DNA of 62,556 bases from Brevibacillus invocatus (GCF_003710915.1 NZ_RHHR01000050.1:1-62556), one strand, 5' to 3'; shown: positions 52,779 to 61,938, numbered from the stretch's first letter. The notes: a model not told the origin generated them from the letters alone. Program-made: numbers and translations.

Positions 52779-52867
52779 AGTCTAATACTTTATTTTCTCA
52801 GTCTACAACTTTATTTTCCTAGTCTAATACTTTATTTTTCAGTCTAATACTTTATTTTCTTTTGACA
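52779..52867. repeat. Right end: four tandem TnsB-type sites
   Basis: AGTCTAATACTTTATTTTC-type units begin at 52779, 52800, 52821 and 52841, then TTTGACA closes the element. They are in inverse orientation to the left-end sites. Four close sites at ~20-bp spacing match the Tn7 right end. Confidence 0.93.
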
Positions 52868-52872
52868 AAAAT
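52868..52872. repeat. Right copy of the 5-bp target duplication (AAAAT)
   Basis: AAAAT after the terminal ACA matches 32298-32302. Its far edge is 20 bases from the glmS stop codon. Confidence 0.9.
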
Positions 52873-52892
52873 CTATGCTGTAGGATCTCCCC

Positions 52893-54731
52893 TTACTCCA
52901 CCGTCACACTCTTCGCCAAATTCCGTGGTTTATCCACGTCCAGGCCGCGTGCGACAGAAGCGTAGTAAGCGAGCAATTGCAATGGAATGACGGTCAGAAT
53001 CGGTGTCAGCATGGGCAAGGTGGACGGCATGTAAATCACTTCATCCACAGCTTTTGCCAGGTCTTTGTCGCCTTCCGTAGCGAAGCCCAGGATATGTCCG
53101 CCACGAGCTTTGACTTCGACGATGTTGCTCACCATTTTTTCAAAGATGTCCGGTTGAGTAGCCAGTGCGACGACCGGTACATTTTCTTCGATTAGCGCAA
53201 GGGTGCCGTGTTTTAGTTCTCCAGCAGGGTAAGCCTCGGAGTGAATGTAAGAGATCTCTTTCAGCTTCAGGGAGCCTTCCAGCGATACCGCGTAGTCAAG
53301 GCTGCGTCCGATGAAGAAGACACTGCTTACTTCTCTGATGCTCTCTGCGAATTCACGAACACGAGCTGCCTCGGATTCTTCCAGCATGGAAGCGATTTTG
53401 CCCGGGATGGCTTGTAAATGCTCGACGACATTTGCAACCTCGTCCGCTGGCAATGTACCTTTTACCTCTGCAAGATACAGAGCAAACAGATACAGGGTGA
53501 CCACTTGGGACGTATACGCCTTGGTAGACGCTACGGCTACCTCGGGACCTGCCCATGTGAAAAGAACTTCATCTGCTTCACGGGCCACAGAGCTGCCGAC
53601 GACGTTGGTGATGGCCATGACCTTCACATTGCTCTTCTTCGCTTCCCGAAGCGCTGCTAGAGTATCTGCAGTCTCTCCAGATTGGCTGATGACGATCATC
53701 AAGGTTTTATCCGTGTAGATTGGATCGCGATAACGGAACTCCGATGCTACGGCCACTTCGACAGGTACACGCGTCCATTTTTCGATGACGTCTTTACCGA
53801 CTAGACCCGCGTGCATGGAAGTACCGCATGCTACGATGTAAATCCGATCATAGGTCGCCAGCTCGGCATCGCTCATTTTCAACTCAGGCAGCACGATGCG
53901 TTTTTGCGCTTGGTCGATGCGAGGTCCCATGGTATCGCGAACAGCTTGCGGCTGCTCGTAGATTTCCTTGAGCATGAACGAATCATATCCGCCTTTTTCC
54001 GCTTGTACCAGATCCCATTCGACATGGAAAACATCCCGCTCCACTTTCTTTCCTGTCTCCACGTCCAAAAGCTCCACGCCATCGCGCGTCAATACGGCCA
54101 TTTCGCCTTCATTCAAAATGTACACATCGCGTGTATGCTCCAGAATTGCCGGAATATCCGACCCGATAAAGCTTTCTCCGTCACCAATCCCTACTACGAG
54201 AGGACTCGCCAGGCGAATCGCCACCAGCTTATCTGGCTCATGCTTGGTCATGATCCCGAGCGCATAGGCACCGCGCATCCGCTGCACAGCTTTACGAGCA
54301 GTGGAGACAATATCTCCGTCGTACATGTCAGCCAGCAGATGGGCAATGACTTCTGTATCGGTCTCGGAAGTAAATGTGTAGCCTTTTGCCAACAGCTCTT
54401 CCTTGATCGGCATGAAGTTTTCGATGATCCCGTTGTGCACAACGGCAAAATCGCCCTTTTCATCCAGGTGAGGGTGGGAATTCTCGTCAGACGGCTTTCC
54501 GTGTGTCGCCCAACGTGTGTGCCCGATCCCAACAAAGCCTCCCAATGGATGAGACTCCAAACGATCCTCCAGGACAGCGAGACGGCCCTGTGCTTTATCC
54601 ATTTGCAGACCCTGCTCGTTCAATACAGCAATCCCTGCGGAGTCATAACCGCGATACTCCAGCTTACGCAGTCCCCCGATAATAACCTCTTGCGCTGATT
54701 TATCTCCAATATATCCAACGATTCCGCACAT
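52893..54731 (-). CDS. glmS: Glutamine-fructose-6-phosphate aminotransferase
   Basis: Makes glucosamine-6-phosphate for cell-wall synthesis. The glutaminase domain starts at Cys2 (MCGIVGYIGD), and the SIS domains hold ACGTSMHAGLVGK and SQSGETADTLAAL. The start at 54731 exposes that catalytic Cys; upstream in-frame starts are ignored. The last codons (KSVTVE-stop) are the TnsD recognition region of attTn7. A glmS ribozyme lies in its leader. Confidence 0.97.
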   Translation of the reverse strand: MCGIVGYIGDKSAQEVIIGGLRKLEYRGYDSAGIAVLNEQGLQMDKAQGRLAVLEDRLESHPLGGFVGIGHTRWATHGKPSDENSHPHLDEKGDFAVVHNGIIENFMPIKEELLAKGYTFTSETDTEVIAHLLADMYDGDIVSTARKAVQRMRGAYALGIMTKHEPDKLVAIRLASPLVVGIGDGESFIGSDIPAILEHTRDVYILNEGEMAVLTRDGVELLDVETGKKVERDVFHVEWDLVQAEKGGYDSFMLKEIYEQPQAVRDTMGPRIDQAQKRIVLPELKMSDAELATYDRIYIVACGTSMHAGLVGKDVIEKWTRVPVEVAVASEFRYRDPIYTDKTLMIVISQSGETADTLAALREAKKSNVKVMAITNVVGSSVAREADEVLFTWAGPEVAVASTKAYTSQVVTLYLFALYLAEVKGTLPADEVANVVEHLQAIPGKIASMLEESEAARVREFAESIREVSSVFFIGRSLDYAVSLEGSLKLKEISYIHSEAYPAGELKHGTLALIEENVPVVALATQPDIFEKMVSNIVEVKARGGHILGFATEGDKDLAKAVDEVIYMPSTLPMLTPILTVIPLQLLAYYASVARGLDVDKPRNLAKSVTVE

Positions 54732-54884
54732 AAGTAAGTGATCCCCTTCCATATTGACGGGGACACAACCCAATGCCAATGGTACGGGGGTGTGCCCCCG
54801 CCATTCCAGTGTATTTTTAAATGGTGCTCCATTCTATTCAGACAATGACCAAAACGTATCAGGCGCAGGATTTTGTCCATCCGA
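54732..54884 (-). other. Leader between the glmS ribozyme and the glmS start
   Basis: No gene. It contains a GC-rich hairpin (GCGGGGGCA-CA-CCCCCGT, about 54783-54803) shortly before the ribosome site, function unknown. Confidence 0.5.
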
Positions 54885-55020
54885 TCACTCAGATGTTTTG
54901 TCCCTGCGCTCCGCGGCAGTGATACGGCTGCCGGGAGGTACCCGCCGAATTCCTCGATAAACCTCCACCTCGTCCACTATGCTCCATGTCGGGCAGTCAC
55001 AGTGCTGGCGCTTTACAACA
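54885..55020 (-). ncRNA. glmS ribozyme (glucosamine-6-phosphate riboswitch)
   Basis: The minus strand reads AGCGCC (55012-55007) followed by CCCGACATGGAGCATAG, GTGGACGAGGTGGAGG, TTTATCGAGGAATTCGGCGG and GTACCTCCCGGC, the conserved core pairings of the glmS ribozyme. Cleavage is expected just after A55012. When GlcN6P binds, the RNA cuts itself and the glmS message is degraded. The 3' limit is approximate. Confidence 0.93.
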
Positions 55021-55141
55021 GTTATTCGTTTTAACACACGCTCTCTTCTTCTGTCCTCGCCTCCTTTACCCGATTGCATATGATGATCATACACATACAC
55101 TTTACCACAATGCCTGCGAAACAACAATCCAAATATTCCCA

Positions 55142-55190
55142 TTATTATTTATAGATAAGGGAGTGGCTGTTCACCACCCCCTTGCTTTTA
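55142..55190 (-). terminator. Possible terminator after glmM
   Basis: AAGGGGGTGG pairs with CCACTCCCTT, followed by AT-rich sequence. It probably separates glmM from the glmS leader. Confidence 0.5.
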
Positions 55191-55193
55191 TAT

Positions 55194-56540
55194 TCACACG
55201 AGCTCTTGTTTGACAACGTCCACGATCCGATTGACCAAGCCTTCCAGCTGACTCTCATCAGGTCCTTCTGCCATCACGCGAACGATCGGCTCGGTTCCAG
55301 ACGGCCTTACCAACACGCGGCCATTGCCTGCCAGCTCTTCCTCGACCTCGCGAATCGCTTGTTCGATCGCTGTATTGCCAGCGAGCTTGGACTTATCCTT
55401 TACGCGTACGTTGATCAAGAGCTGTGGATACTTGACCATCACTTGCTTCAGCTCGGACAAAGATTGGCCGGATTCCTTGATGATATTGAGCAGCTGCAGT
55501 CCAGTCAACAATCCGTCTCCTGTGGTATTGTAGTCCAAAAAGACGATGTGACCCGATTGCTCGCCTCCAAGGTTGTATCCGCCACGAATCATTTCCTCGA
55601 CGACGTAACGGTCTCCTACAGCCGTTTTTGTCGTGTTGATGGCGCATTCCTCCATGCCCTTGAAAAAGCCCATGTTCGCCATCACAGTGGTGACCACCGT
55701 ATTGTTGTTTAGCTTCCCTTTTGCTTTCATCGCACGGGCACAAATAGCCATGATGTAGTCCCCATCCACGATCTCGCCGTTTTCATCGACAGCGATGCAG
55801 CGGTCAGCGTCCCCGTCAAAGGAAAGACCCAGATCCGCCTTGTGCTTCACCACTTCCTCCTGCAAGCGCTCCGGATGTGTGGAACCACAATTTTCGTTGA
55901 TGTTTACGCCATTCGGATTTGCCCCGATGGTGATGACTTCTGCCTCTACGTCTGCAAACAGACGAGCTGCCAGGGAAGAGACTGCTCCATTGGCGCAATC
56001 CAGTACAACCTTCAAGCCGTCAAAGCGCTCAGAAACCGTACTTTTCAGGTGAGACAGGTATTTTTGTCCACCCTCCAGGAACTCCAGTACCGTTCCGATC
56101 TGTTCACCAGTCGGACGAGGCAAAGTGTCCTCTGTAGCATCCAGGTATTGTTCGATTTCTGCTTCCATGACATCCGACAGTTTAAAGCCATTGCTGCCGA
56201 AGAACTTGATTCCGTTATCCGGAAACGGATTGTGCGAGGCGGAAATCATAACCCCCGCATCCGCACCCAACGCGCGTGTGAGATACGCAACTCCAGAAGT
56301 GGAAATGACCCCCAGTCTGACTACTTCCGCTCCGACCGACAGCAGGCCAGCCAACAGAGCACTTTCCAACATCTGTCCGGAAATGCGCGTGTCGCGCCCG
56401 ATCACCACTTTTGGTTTCCCTTCCAGTTTGTGCCTTGTCAGAGCATACCCGCCTACACGACCGATTTTAAATGCCAGTTCTGGTGTCAACTGCGTATTAG
56501 CCACGCCGCGCACACCGTCAGTTCCGAAATACTTCCCCAT
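55194..56540 (-). CDS. glmM: Phosphoglucosamine mutase
   Basis: Converts GlcN-6-P to GlcN-1-P. The active-site serine loop is [20 protein letters not shown], the metal loop [15 protein letters not shown], and the sugar loop [10 protein letters not shown]. 448 residues, GAGGG ribosome site. In the cdaA-cdaR-glmM order typical of Firmicutes, where GlmM also binds and restrains CdaA. Confidence 0.96.
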   Translation of the reverse strand: MGKYFGTDGVRGVANTQLTPELAFKIGRVGGYALTRHKLEGKPKVVIGRDTRISGQMLESALLAGLLSVGAEVVRLGVISTSGVAYLTRALGADAGVMISASHNPFPDNGIKFFGSNGFKLSDVMEAEIEQYLDATEDTLPRPTGEQIGTVLEFLEGGQKYLSHLKSTVSERFDGLKVVLDCANGAVSSLAARLFADVEAEVITIGANPNGVNINENCGSTHPERLQEEVVKHKADLGLSFDGDADRCIAVDENGEIVDGDYIMAICARAMKAKGKLNNNTVVTTVMANMGFFKGMEECAINTTKTAVGDRYVVEEMIRGGYNLGGEQSGHIVFLDYNTTGDGLLTGLQLLNIIKESGQSLSELKQVMVKYPQLLINVRVKDKSKLAGNTAIEQAIREVEEELAGNGRVLVRPSGTEPIVRVMAEGPDESQLEGLVNRIVDVVKQELV

Positions 56541-56583
56541 GTTTGTCCCTCATTTCCTTCCTTGTGCACACAACAGCTTATGT

Positions 56584-57831
56584 TTACCTTTGCTTGTTCG
56601 TGATTTCCACTGTGACCTGCTTCGGCGCATTCGAAGCTTGTTTGATGTAATCGGACTGGTTAAAGATGTAGTTCAGCGCCACCTCATACACACCAGCCGG
56701 CATATTGCTTACATCTGCCACGATTTGCAAATCTTCCTGCCTGAATTGATCCAGCACCTCAGCTGCACCAATAATATCAAAGTCTACTGTTGAAATTTCT
56801 TCACCGTCAGTGGAAAGCACCTTTGCTTGCATGCTCTCCGATAAACCGCTGATCCGGATCGGGATCTTCTCCAAACGTTTTGTCGTGGATGGAACCACTT
56901 TCAACGACACCTTCAAATACTCCGGTTCCACCTTCACGATGTTCTCCATGAGCGGCAGCTTTAACTCCAAAACTCGATCTGAGGTAAGGTTGCTCAGGTC
57001 AATGCTTGGCCCTGTGTAGGTGCTTGATTTCAATGCATCCACCACTTCTTTCGGGCCATATACGGTCACTTCGTCCACACTGCTATCCACACTAGCCAAA
57101 CTATAGCCATTCGGCATTTCGTTCGTCAAGTTTATTTTCAGTGGCACTTTTACGAACGGACTCGTGACTGGAATGTTCACTTCTACGGTTAGTGGAACGA
57201 CATCTGCTCCTTGAATGACATTGCCTGACTTGTCCACTACTTTCAATGGGACTGTCGTCTTAATCGGCGATGTAGCCCCCTCCAGATCCACGGATGCCTT
57301 GACGGCCGCCACGGTATCTACCTGGCTTTCCGGCACGCGTACGAGGGCTCGAAACGGCTTGACGATCGGTTCTCCTGCGGAATATCCGGGTGCCACCTGT
57401 CCGAGCATTTCGACGTTCACTTCACGCTCCACCGTCTTCTTTTCTTCCAGCGTGATTTCCACCATATTGGGGATGATCCCGACCTTCACTTCATCTGGAA
57501 AGCCTTTGTACTGAACCGGTACTTTATGCGTCCCTTTGCCCAAACCCGTTGCATCTACATATACTTCCCATGAATCGGACGGAAAAAAATTGTGCCGATA
57601 AAACGGGTTGTTGCTTTGCAGGGCCACTTGCACCGTTCGCTGCTGCTTTACGACCTGGAATTGATCCGTGTCGTATTTGACATGCAAATTTACACCGTCA
57701 ATAAAAACGGGCTGGTTTCCGTCAATGCTCGATGTGGGCTCTGTCTCCAAGTTCACGACCATCCACATCATAACGGCCAAAAGTAGGGCGACTGCCCGAG
57801 CAAACCAATGACTATTTAACCATTTATCCAT
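56584..57831 (-). CDS. cdaR: CdaR (YbbR-domain regulator of CdaA)
   Basis: A 415-residue protein with an N-terminal membrane anchor (WFARAVALLLAVMMWMVV) and several extracellular YbbR beta repeats (for example VPVQYKGFPDEVKVGIIPNM, VPLTVEVNIPV). It modulates the diadenylate cyclase CdaA. Its start overlaps the cdaA stop by eight bases. Confidence 0.93.
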   Translation of the reverse strand: MDKWLNSHWFARAVALLLAVMMWMVVNLETEPTSSIDGNQPVFIDGVNLHVKYDTDQFQVVKQQRTVQVALQSNNPFYRHNFFPSDSWEVYVDATGLGKGTHKVPVQYKGFPDEVKVGIIPNMVEITLEEKKTVEREVNVEMLGQVAPGYSAGEPIVKPFRALVRVPESQVDTVAAVKASVDLEGATSPIKTTVPLKVVDKSGNVIQGADVVPLTVEVNIPVTSPFVKVPLKINLTNEMPNGYSLASVDSSVDEVTVYGPKEVVDALKSSTYTGPSIDLSNLTSDRVLELKLPLMENIVKVEPEYLKVSLKVVPSTTKRLEKIPIRISGLSESMQAKVLSTDGEEISTVDFDIIGAAEVLDQFRQEDLQIVADVSNMPAGVYEVALNYIFNQSDYIKQASNAPKQVTVEITNKQR

Positions 57832-58642
57832 GTTTTCGCCTCCATTGCCAACGACTACTCATGGATTTCCCTTTGGACAGCGGCTGGAGCTTCTCTGTCA
57901 GCATCTCTGCCAGTTGGGCCTCCGTCAAGTTGCGATTCATGTCTCCGTTTGCCGCGAAGGACACCTGTCCAGTCTCCTCTGATACGATGATCGAGAGGCC
58001 GTCTGACACCTCACTCAAACCGATTGCGGCACGGTGGCGAGTCCCCAGTTCTTTCGAGATGGAGTTGTTCTCAGACAGAGGTAAATAACAGGCTGCAGCC
58101 AAAATAACGTCCTTGCGCATGATCACTGCCCCGTCATGCAGGGGTGTATTCGGGATGAAAATATTAATTAATAATTCCGAGCTGACACGTCCATTGATTC
58201 CGATTCCAGTTTCAACGTAATCATTAAGACCTGTTTCCCGTTCGATGACAATGAGCGCACCAATTCGCCTCTTCGCCATGTAAGTGACAGATTTGCACAC
58301 TTCCTGCACCAAACGACTGACGCTATCCTCATCCTGTGTTCCACTTGAACGTGAAAACAGCTTGCCGCGGCCCAGCTGTTCCAGCGCGCGACGCAGCTCC
58401 GGCTGAAAGATGATCACCACAGCCAACACCCCGAACGTGAATGCTTGCGACATCAGCCAGTGCAGCGTCGTCAGCTGGAAGTATTTGCTGAGCAGCCAGG
58501 TGATGATAATCAGCATGACCCCTTTGAGCAATTGTACCGCTCGCGTCCCTCGGATGAGCATAATCAGTTTATATATCACGTATGTAACGAGTAATATATC
58601 CGTTCCATACCGTAGCAAATCCCCGTAATCCATCGATATCAT
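57824..58642 (-). CDS. cdaA: Diadenylate cyclase CdaA
   Basis: Makes cyclic di-AMP from ATP. Three N-terminal membrane segments precede a DAC domain with the DGA motif (NTPLHDGAVIM) and RHR motif (LGTRHRAAIGLSE). 272 residues. It leads the cdaA-cdaR-glmM cluster, linking c-di-AMP to wall precursor supply. Confidence 0.96.
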   Translation of the reverse strand: MISMDYGDLLRYGTDILLVTYVIYKLIMLIRGTRAVQLLKGVMLIIITWLLSKYFQLTTLHWLMSQAFTFGVLAVVIIFQPELRRALEQLGRGKLFSRSSGTQDEDSVSRLVQEVCKSVTYMAKRRIGALIVIERETGLNDYVETGIGINGRVSSELLINIFIPNTPLHDGAVIMRKDVILAAACYLPLSENNSISKELGTRHRAAIGLSEVSDGLSIIVSEETGQVSFAANGDMNRNLTEAQLAEMLTEKLQPLSKGKSMSSRWQWRRKHG

Positions 58643-58694
58643 AGCGAAGCCCCCATATCCCGCTCCATCTCAATGCAGGCAGTCTGTCACCTGT

Positions 58695-58724
58695 GGAAAA
58701 AGCACGGCTGCGCATGCCGTGCTG
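58695..58724 (-). terminator. Terminator after rsiW
   Basis: On the minus strand AGCACGGC and GCCGTGCT pair around a seven-base loop and are followed by TTTTT. Confidence 0.8.
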
Positions 58725-58749
58725 GTGATTCCGTACTCTCTATTTTCTC

Positions 58750-59373
58750 CTATCGCATGACGGGAAGCAAGTCATTTCCAATATTTTTCACCTCATACCA
58801 AATCCAATCCACAATGGCTTCGATGGATTCAGTGTTTCCCACTACCTGGGCTGTCGATGCCACGAATACTTTCCCTTCTATCGCCACGACATTGCCCCGT
58901 ACCTCTCCTTGCACTTCTACGTTGCCATTGCGAACCACCAAGTCCCCATCAATGCTGGTTCCGGCTGGCACCACCACAACATTGCGTTCACGATCTATTT
59001 TTAGTTTATCCATATTTGACGACGAAACCTGCAAAATATCATTTCGGTCAAACCAATTCGCACTTAAACTGCCTGCCATCAAGATGAAAAAGACAGCCGC
59101 AGCGGTAAGAAACGGATGGTTCCGCAGCCAGGAGGAAAACAGGCTCTTCTTGGTCGGAGCTGGCAATTGCGCGAGAACGCGTGCCGTAAAGTCAGAAGAC
59201 ACATGGATATGCGAAGCGCTTTGAACAAAAGCGATGACACGTTGCAATTCATGCATATGCTGACGGCAGGTTGAACATGTCTTCATATGAGTTTGCAAAG
59301 ACTGATTCGTTAGCTCGTCAGTATCACCATCTAAACATTCGTGAATGAGGACAACCATTTCGCGGCATTCCAT
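58750..59373 (-). CDS. rsiW: Anti-sigma-W factor RsiW
   Basis: A 207-residue anti-sigma factor. The N-terminal zinc-binding anti-sigma motif (HMKTCSTCRQHMHEL) is followed by a membrane segment (HPFLTAAAVFFILMAG) and an extracytoplasmic tail of DUF4097-like beta repeats. It holds SigW until regulated proteolysis. AAAGGAG precedes the ATG, 16 bases after sigW. Confidence 0.93.
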   Translation of the reverse strand: MECREMVVLIHECLDGDTDELTNQSLQTHMKTCSTCRQHMHELQRVIAFVQSASHIHVSSDFTARVLAQLPAPTKKSLFSSWLRNHPFLTAAAVFFILMAGSLSANWFDRNDILQVSSSNMDKLKIDRERNVVVVPAGTSIDGDLVVRNGNVEVQGEVRGNVVAIEGKVFVASTAQVVGNTESIEAIVDWIWYEVKNIGNDLLPVMR

Positions 59374-59389
59374 CTTATTTACTCCTTTC

Positions 59390-59953
59390 TCACATCAATC
59401 GCAACTTACTGCGCAGAGCTTCCCGTCCACGATGAATCCGTGTTTTAATCGTCGTGATCGGCAGCTTTACAATGTCACTGATTTCCTGCAAAGACAAATC
59501 CTCAATGTAGCGCAATATCATGATCGAACGATATTTGGGCTGCAAATGGGATAATGCGTCCTGCACAGTCTCTTGCAACTCCTGCGTTATGACCTTGTCT
59601 TCCGGTGTTCGTTCGCTAGAAGACAAGCGGGAGTACCAGTCAAGCCCCTGACCAGGGTCTACTTCTTCATCCAACGAAAAGTCAGGTCGTTTTTTACGTC
59701 CGCGATCAATACACAAATTGGTCGCAATCCGGTAGATCCACGTTGAAAATTTATAGCTTTCATCATACGTATGCAAATTGGCATATACGCGCAAAAAAGT
59801 CTCCTGCGCAATATCCTCGGCATCCTGGCGATTACCCACCATGCGATACGCGAGCTGAAATATCTTGTCTTTATATATCTCAATCAACTCAGCAAACGCC
59901 TCACGGTCCCCCCGCTTTGCGCGCTGGGTCAACCGCTTTTCTACAAAATCCAT
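59390..59953 (-). CDS. sigW: ECF sigma factor SigW
   Basis: A 187-residue ECF sigma factor for cell-envelope stress. Region 2 (DKIFQLAYRMVGNRQDAEDI, WIYRIATNLCIDRGRKK) and region 4 (LSLQEISDIVKLPITTIKTR) are clear. GGGGAGG precedes the ATG. It is preceded by its own sigma-W-type promoter. Confidence 0.95.
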   Translation of the reverse strand: MDFVEKRLTQRAKRGDREAFAELIEIYKDKIFQLAYRMVGNRQDAEDIAQETFLRVYANLHTYDESYKFSTWIYRIATNLCIDRGRKKRPDFSLDEEVDPGQGLDWYSRLSSSERTPEDKVITQELQETVQDALSHLQPKYRSIMILRYIEDLSLQEISDIVKLPITTIKTRIHRGREALRSKLRLM

Positions 59954-59984
59954 GCGATCCTCCCCGCAATACCGTACTCCTTAA

Positions 59985-60009
59985 TACGGACGATACAGCA
60001 TATGGTTTC
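59985..60009 (-). promoter_or_regulatory. Autoregulatory sigma-W promoter of sigW
   Basis: On the minus strand GAAAC (60009-60005) and CGTA (59988-59985) are separated by exactly 16 bases, the sigma-W consensus arrangement, 32 bases ahead of the sigW ATG. Confidence 0.85.
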
Positions 60010-60134
60010 GTATTTTTTTGCATGTTTGTACGGGTTATTTAGTGGGAAATACAGGTATAAGGGGGGCTTCTTCCCCCATATAGTAATGGTGATGACCCAT
60101 ACACAATCTGATGCAGATAAGGAGAGTGGGACAG

Positions 60135-60284
60135 ATGACGAATAAAGATGTTCTCCTCCAGATCGAGCAGTTGCGCAAGGAACTGAACGACCGTTATAGG
60201 GAACAATCATCCATTACCCCAGAACTAGTTGAGTTAAGTGTTCAATTGGACCATTTACTAAACAAGCTCCAACTCCGCCCTTAG
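60135..60284 (+). CDS. Spo0E-like aspartyl-phosphate phosphatase
   Basis: A 49-residue protein (opens MTNKDVLLQIEQLRKELNDR, ends LVELSVQLDHLLNKLQ). The helical hairpin and the LS-x-LD-type signature near the C-terminus identify Spo0E-family phosphatases, which remove phosphate from Spo0A and delay sporulation. AAGGAGAG precedes the ATG. It is divergent from sigW and convergent with rocF. Confidence 0.85.
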   Translation: MTNKDVLLQIEQLRKELNDRYREQSSITPELVELSVQLDHLLNKLQLRP

Positions 60285-60367
60285 AATGTACTGCTTTCTT
60301 CCCACAATGTAAAGGTTCGAAAATGTAAAAAATTGTACATGATTAAGGCTGCATAATAAGGAGTAAC

Positions 60368-60402
60368 AAGAAAGAGAGGGTGTATCCCTCTCTTTTTTCG
60401 TA
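60368..60402. terminator. Terminator between the Spo0E-like gene and rocF
   Basis: AGAGAGGG-TGTAT-CCCTCTCT followed by TTTTT on the plus strand and A-rich on the other side, so it may act both ways. Confidence 0.8.
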
Positions 60403-60413
60403 TGTCTATCTTA

Positions 60414-61310
60414 TTATAACAATTTATCGCCAAACGCTGAACTCATCAATGCTACTGCAACGCGTGCTGTCATATTTTGTTGGTCGAGAATGGGATTGAC
60501 TTCTACGAATTCTGCCGAGCATAAAATGTTTGCTTCAGCCAGCATTTCCATGGCCAAATGCCCTTCACGGTAAGAAATACCACCTATTACTGGAGTCCCC
60601 ACACCCGGAGCATCATGCGGATCGAGTCCATCCAGGTCGAGACTGAGATGCACACCTTTTGTATGCTTCGACACATGCGAAATGGCTTCATCCATTACCC
60701 GTGCCATCCCCAGCTTGTCAATCTCGTGCATGGTAAACACTTTGATGCCAAGACGCTTGATCAGCTCACGCTCACCCTCGTCCAATGATCTAGCGCCTAT
60801 AATGACAACATTCTCCGGTTTTATTTTCGGAGAGAAACCAGCAATTCCAACGAGCCGTTCATGCCCGTATCCCAGGCTTGCAGCTAGAGGCATACCATGA
60901 ATGTTTCCTGATGGAGACGTTTCACCTGTATTCAAGTCTCCGTGGGCATCAAACCAGATCACACCCAGGTCATTCACATTTTTCGCTACTCCTCCGATAG
61001 TTCCAAGCGCAATACTGTGGTCCCCGCCCAAAACCAGAGGAAAACGTCCCTCCTGCATGATATCGCTTACAACATTGGCCAGTTTCGTATTGGCTTCCAC
61101 AACTTCATCCAGATACTTGTGATTTTCTGTTTCTGTATACCGATGGGGACGATTAACATGAATATCCCCTTTATCTTCTATATGCATGCCCATCATTTCC
61201 AAGCGAGCCACTACGCCCGCATAACGAATGGCACTTGGCCCCATATCCACTCCGCGACGATCAGCCCCTAAATCCATTGGGACACCCACTATGCTAATGT
61301 TCTTGTTCAT
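60414..61310 (-). CDS. rocF: Arginase
   Basis: Hydrolyses arginine to ornithine and urea. Manganese-binding motifs LVLGGDHSIALG, WFDAHGDLNT and SLDLDGLDP are all present; 298 residues is standard. GGGAAGGGG precedes the ATG at 61310; the longer frame to 61445 runs into the tRNA terminator and is rejected. Confidence 0.96.
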   Translation of the reverse strand: MNKNISIVGVPMDLGADRRGVDMGPSAIRYAGVVARLEMMGMHIEDKGDIHVNRPHRYTETENHKYLDEVVEANTKLANVVSDIMQEGRFPLVLGGDHSIALGTIGGVAKNVNDLGVIWFDAHGDLNTGETSPSGNIHGMPLAASLGYGHERLVGIAGFSPKIKPENVVIIGARSLDEGERELIKRLGIKVFTMHEIDKLGMARVMDEAISHVSKHTKGVHLSLDLDGLDPHDAPGVGTPVIGGISYREGHLAMEMLAEANILCSAEFVEVNPILDQQNMTARVAVALMSSAFGDKLL

Positions 61311-61403
61311 GAATATGACCCCTTCCCTTGGCAGCTGCGAAACTTTCTGTTCCCTGTTATTGTAGCCGCTTTGAAGGAATTGACTCAACTCGACAACTAT
61401 TTG

Positions 61404-61440
61404 CATAAAAAAACAGGCAACCCATTGGTTACCTGCTTTA
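61404..61440 (-). terminator. Terminator of the rRNA-tRNA operon
   Basis: GCAGGTAACC-AAT-GGGTTGCCTG is followed by seven T residues on the minus strand, directly after tRNA-Gly. Confidence 0.88.
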
Positions 61441-61450
61441 CGCAATCAGA

Positions 61451-61524
61451 TGGAGCGGGTGATGGGAATCGAACCCACGCGACCAGCTTGGAAGGCTGGG
61501 GTTCTACCATTGAACTACACCCGC
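61451..61524 (-). tRNA. tRNA-Gly (TCC)
   Basis: Acceptor GCGGGTG/CACCCGC, anticodon loop CTTCCAA, T-loop GTTCGATTC, encoded CCA. Confidence 0.96.
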
Positions 61525-61544
61525 ATCATAATGAGGTTAAAAAA

Positions 61545-61621
61545 TGGTCGGGAAGACAGGATTCGAACCTGCGACCCCTTGGTCCCAAGCCAAGTACTCT
61601 ACCAAGCTGAGCTACTTCCCG
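61545..61621 (-). tRNA. tRNA-Pro (TGG)
   Basis: Acceptor CGGGAAG/CTTCCCG, anticodon loop CTTGGGA, encoded CCA. Confidence 0.96.
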
Positions 61622-61657
61622 ACATAAACACAACCATTCTCTTCAAAAAAGAAGAAG

Positions 61658-61731
61658 CGTGCCCTGAGAGATTCGAACTCCCGACCTTTTGATTCGTAGT
61701 CAAACGCTCTATCCAGCTGAGCTAAGGGCAC
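61658..61731 (-). tRNA. tRNA-Arg (ACG), CCA not encoded
   Basis: Acceptor GTGCCCT/AGGGCAC, anticodon loop CTACGAA (wobble A for CGN codons). The 3' end reads GCACG then CTTC, so CCA must be added after transcription, unlike the other nine tRNAs here. Confidence 0.95.
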
Positions 61732-61757
61732 ATGTTATTCGGTTCTAAGGTGAAAAC

Positions 61758-61833
61758 TGGTGAGCCATGAAGGACTCGAACCTTCGACCCTCTGATTAAA
61801 AGTCAGATGCTCTACCAACTGAGCTAATGGCTC
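61758..61833 (-). tRNA. tRNA-Lys (TTT)
   Basis: Acceptor GAGCCAT/ATGGCTC, anticodon loop CTTTTAA, encoded CCA. Confidence 0.96.
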
Positions 61834-61842
61834 GTGCAAAAA

Positions 61843-61917
61843 TGGCTGGGGTACTAGGATTTGAACCTAGGAATGACGGAGTCAAAGTCCGTTGCCTTAC
61901 CGCTTGGCTATACCCCA
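61843..61917 (-). tRNA. tRNA-Gln (TTG)
   Basis: Acceptor TGGGGTA/TACCCCA, anticodon loop CTTTGAC, encoded CCA. Confidence 0.96.
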
Positions 61918-61938
61918 ACAGACATTTGATTTTTAAAC

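Larger units (their letters stand above)
32303..52867. mobile_element. Complete Tn7-like transposon with defence cargo, inserted at attTn7
   Basis: The 20,565-base element begins TGTCTAAAG and ends CTTTTGACA, carries TnsB-type repeats at both ends, is flanked by AAAAT, and lies exactly 25 bases beyond the glmS stop with its tnsA side next to glmS, as in Tn7. It holds tnsABCDE, a Type I restriction-modification cluster and a Thoeris system, all on the minus strand. No internal break is apparent, so it may still move. Confidence 0.95.

Noticed and set aside
52779..52867. Tandem repeats looked at as a possible CRISPR array or iteron origin
   Set aside because: Only four abutting ~20-bp units with no spacers; their inverse copies at 32303-32452 show they are transposon-end binding sites.
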